NCBI GenBank assembly: GCA_023248995.1 | Contig: JAHFDN010000006.1 | Coordinates: forward strand, 1-64,000 | Length of the DNA stretch: 64,000 nt | Source of the DNA: Candidatus Rokuibacteriota bacterium | Lineage (GTDB): Bacteria; Methylomirabilota; Methylomirabilia; Rokubacteriales; CSP1-6 | Direction of reading: 5' to 3' | Shown: piece after piece, positions 62,359 to 64,000 of the stretch | How the letters are laid out: each line of letters begins with the position of its first letter | Numbering within the stretch: the first letter of the stretch is position 1 | Notes under the pieces: generated by a model | Databases searched by the model: none | What the model was told of the DNA's origin: nothing | The model's input: the letters and a program-made list of their open reading frames with translations, nothing else | Translations under genes and position numbers: made by a program

Positions 62359-63393
62359 ATGAAAATCTACGTCACGGGCGCCTACGGCCCGTCCCAGGAG
62401 CTGGAATCGCTGCGCGAGGCCGGGCACGAGGTCGTGCTGGGGCGGCCCGTGGACCAACCGGGACGGCGGCCGTACACCGAGCAAGAGCTGGTCGAGTGGT
62501 GCCGGGACGCCGACGTGATCATGGCCTCCCACCAGGACACGATCAGCCGGGCGGTCCTCGCGGCGTCCCAGAACCTCCGGCTCGTGGTCGTCCCGCTGGT
62601 CGGCGTGGACAAGATTGACGTTCCCGCCGCCACCGAGCTGGGCATCGTCGTGGCCAACAGCCCCACGACGCTGGACATCGCGGCCACCGCGGAGGCCACC
62701 ATCGCCCTCATGCTCATGCTCCTGAAGCGCATCAAGCACAACGAGTCCAAGCTCCGCCGCGGCGAGTGGTCCCGGCGGGCGGACCTGGGCTGGCTCGTCG
62801 CGGGAAAGACCATCGGCCTCGTCGGCCTGGGCCGCGTCGGCGCGCACGTCGCCCGCCGCCTTCAGGGCTGGGAGGCGCGGTTCTTGGCGTGCGATCCCTA
62901 CGTCGCGCCGGAGACCGCGCGACCGCTCCAGGTGTCTCTGGTGAACCTCCCCACGCTCCTGGCCGATTCGGACGTCGTGAGCCTCCATGCGGCCCTGACT
63001 CCCAAGACGCGCGGCATGATCGGCGAAAAAGAGCTGAAGTCCATGAACCGGGCCGCGTTCCTGATCAACACGGCCCGAGGGGAACTGGTGGACGAAGAAG
63101 CCCTCTGCCGGGCGATCGAAGGGGGCTGGATCGCCGGCGCCGCGCTGGATACCTTCGAGTCGGAGCCATTGCCCATGGAGAGCCGGCTCCGGACGCTCGA
63201 CCCGAAACGGGTGATCCTCACCCCGCACAACGCCGCCCACAGCGAGGCAGGACGGCTGGCCGATCTCAAGCTCGCCTTCGATGCCACCCTGAGCGCGCTC
63301 CGGGGTGAGGTGCCCAAGCACACCGTGAATCCGCAGGTGGTCGCCCAGTGGCGGCAGCGCTTCGGGGGCACGAAGGCGGGCCGAATCCGCTAG
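62359..63393 (+). CDS. D-2-hydroxyacid dehydrogenase (NAD-binding)
   Basis: GKTIGLVGLGRVGAHVARRLQGWEARFLACDPY; FLINTARGELVDEEALCRAIEGGWIAGAALDTFESEPLP. Confidence 0.93.
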   Translation: MKIYVTGAYGPSQELESLREAGHEVVLGRPVDQPGRRPYTEQELVEWCRDADVIMASHQDTISRAVLAASQNLRLVVVPLVGVDKIDVPAATELGIVVANSPTTLDIAATAEATIALMLMLLKRIKHNESKLRRGEWSRRADLGWLVAGKTIGLVGLGRVGAHVARRLQGWEARFLACDPYVAPETARPLQVSLVNLPTLLADSDVVSLHAALTPKTRGMIGEKELKSMNRAAFLINTARGELVDEEALCRAIEGGWIAGAALDTFESEPLPMESRLRTLDPKRVILTPHNAAHSEAGRLADLKLAFDATLSALRGEVPKHTVNPQVVAQWRQRFGGTKAGRIR

Positions 63394-63418
63394 GCGCGCC
63401 CGACACGGGAGGACAGGG

Positions 63419-63595
63419 ATGAGGATCGAGGTCATCGTCGAGCAGAACGCGGCCGGCGAGTTCGTCGCGACGGCGGCGGAGTATCCCGGCGTCGGCGCCA
63501 CCGGCCGCACGGAGAAAGAGGCGCTCACTCGCCTCCTCGGCGCCCTCGAGTTCCACCTCCAAGGCGGCCGCAGGTCAGCCTCTCCCTCGGCGTGA
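63419..63595 (+). CDS. HicB-like small protein (58 aa)
   Basis: Translated by hand: MRIEVIVEQNAAGEFVATAAEYPGVGATGRTEKEALTRLLGALEFHLQGGRRSASPSA; below the ORF-track cutoff. Confidence 0.55.
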   Translation: MRIEVIVEQNAAGEFVATAAEYPGVGATGRTEKEALTRLLGALEFHLQGGRRSASPSA

Positions 63596-64000
63596 GATCC
63601 CGTCGCTGTTGCGCCGTCCGCCTGCTCGCCCTGGCCGTGGCCCTCGGCCTCTCGTCGGCGCATTCCGAGCCGGCCAGGGCTCAGGGGTCGTACCAGGGGC
63701 CGCTGATCGACGCCCACTCGCATCTGCCGAATCTCCAGGTGCTGGACGCCTACGTCGAGGCGATGAAGCGGCACAACGTGGCTGACGTGCTCCTGCTGGG
63801 CGTCGGCGGCGTGCAGAAGCAGGACGTGGAGTGGATCGCCGCGGCCGCCAAGCGACACCCGGTGCGCGTCCTCCAAGCTGCCCCCGTTCCCGATCCGCTC
63901 GGCCCCGGCCAGGCGAAGGCGCTGGACGCTCTGCTCGCCTCCGGCCAGTACCGGGCCGCCGGCGAGGTCCACGTCCGGCAGGTCTCGCGCCAGATCGAGC
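63592..64000 (+). CDS. Secreted amidohydrolase-family protein (3' truncated by window edge)
   Basis: GTG start, signal peptide, then GPLIDAHSHLPNLQVLDAYVEAMKRHNVADVLLLGVGG; open to the window end. Confidence 0.75.
   Translation, partial: MRSRRCCAVRLLALAVALGLSSAHSEPARAQGSYQGPLIDAHSHLPNLQVLDAYVEAMKRHNVADVLLLGVGGVQKQDVEWIAAAAKRHPVRVLQAAPVPDPLGPGQAKALDALLASGQYRAAGEVHVRQVSRQIE

Noticed and set aside
62239-63972. 577-aa minus-strand ORF
   Set aside because: Antisense to D-2-hydroxyacid dehydrogenase and amidohydrolase genes; no recognisable domain.

Overview
High-GC (roughly two-thirds GC by eye), gene-dense bacterial window with no rRNA, tRNA or CRISPR that I could recognise. The outer-membrane secretin, porin, MsbA-like exporter and M16 lipoprotein suggest a diderm host; I cannot assign a taxon. 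Gene content: 5'-truncated GspD-like secretin; a RAYT/IS200-like transposase with palindromic ends; a sugar ABC transporter; a sugar/cell-envelope group (DegT aminotransferase, GT4, MsbA-like); NadE, BioB and PanB; a nitrogen-assimilation block (REC-GAF-histidine kinase, NtrC-type regulator, two P-II genes, two Amt genes, GlnA); a near-complete F420 biosynthesis cluster (CofG, H, D, C, E plus two F420-type oxidoreductases); an M16 peptidase pair. The most interesting result is two genes cut by in-frame UGA codons that look like selenocysteine codons, both missed by the ORF track. (1) 7356..7583 encodes a 75-aa SelW/Rdx-like protein with a CxxU motif. (2) 59290..60861 encodes a trypsin-like serine protease, a TM helix and a rhodanese domain whose active-site loop reads C-S-U. 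Each UGA is followed at nearly the same distance (21-22 nt) by a hairpin with a G-containing apical loop, as expected for a bacterial SECIS. The protease-TM-selenorhodanese arrangement is the best candidate for an undescribed system here.
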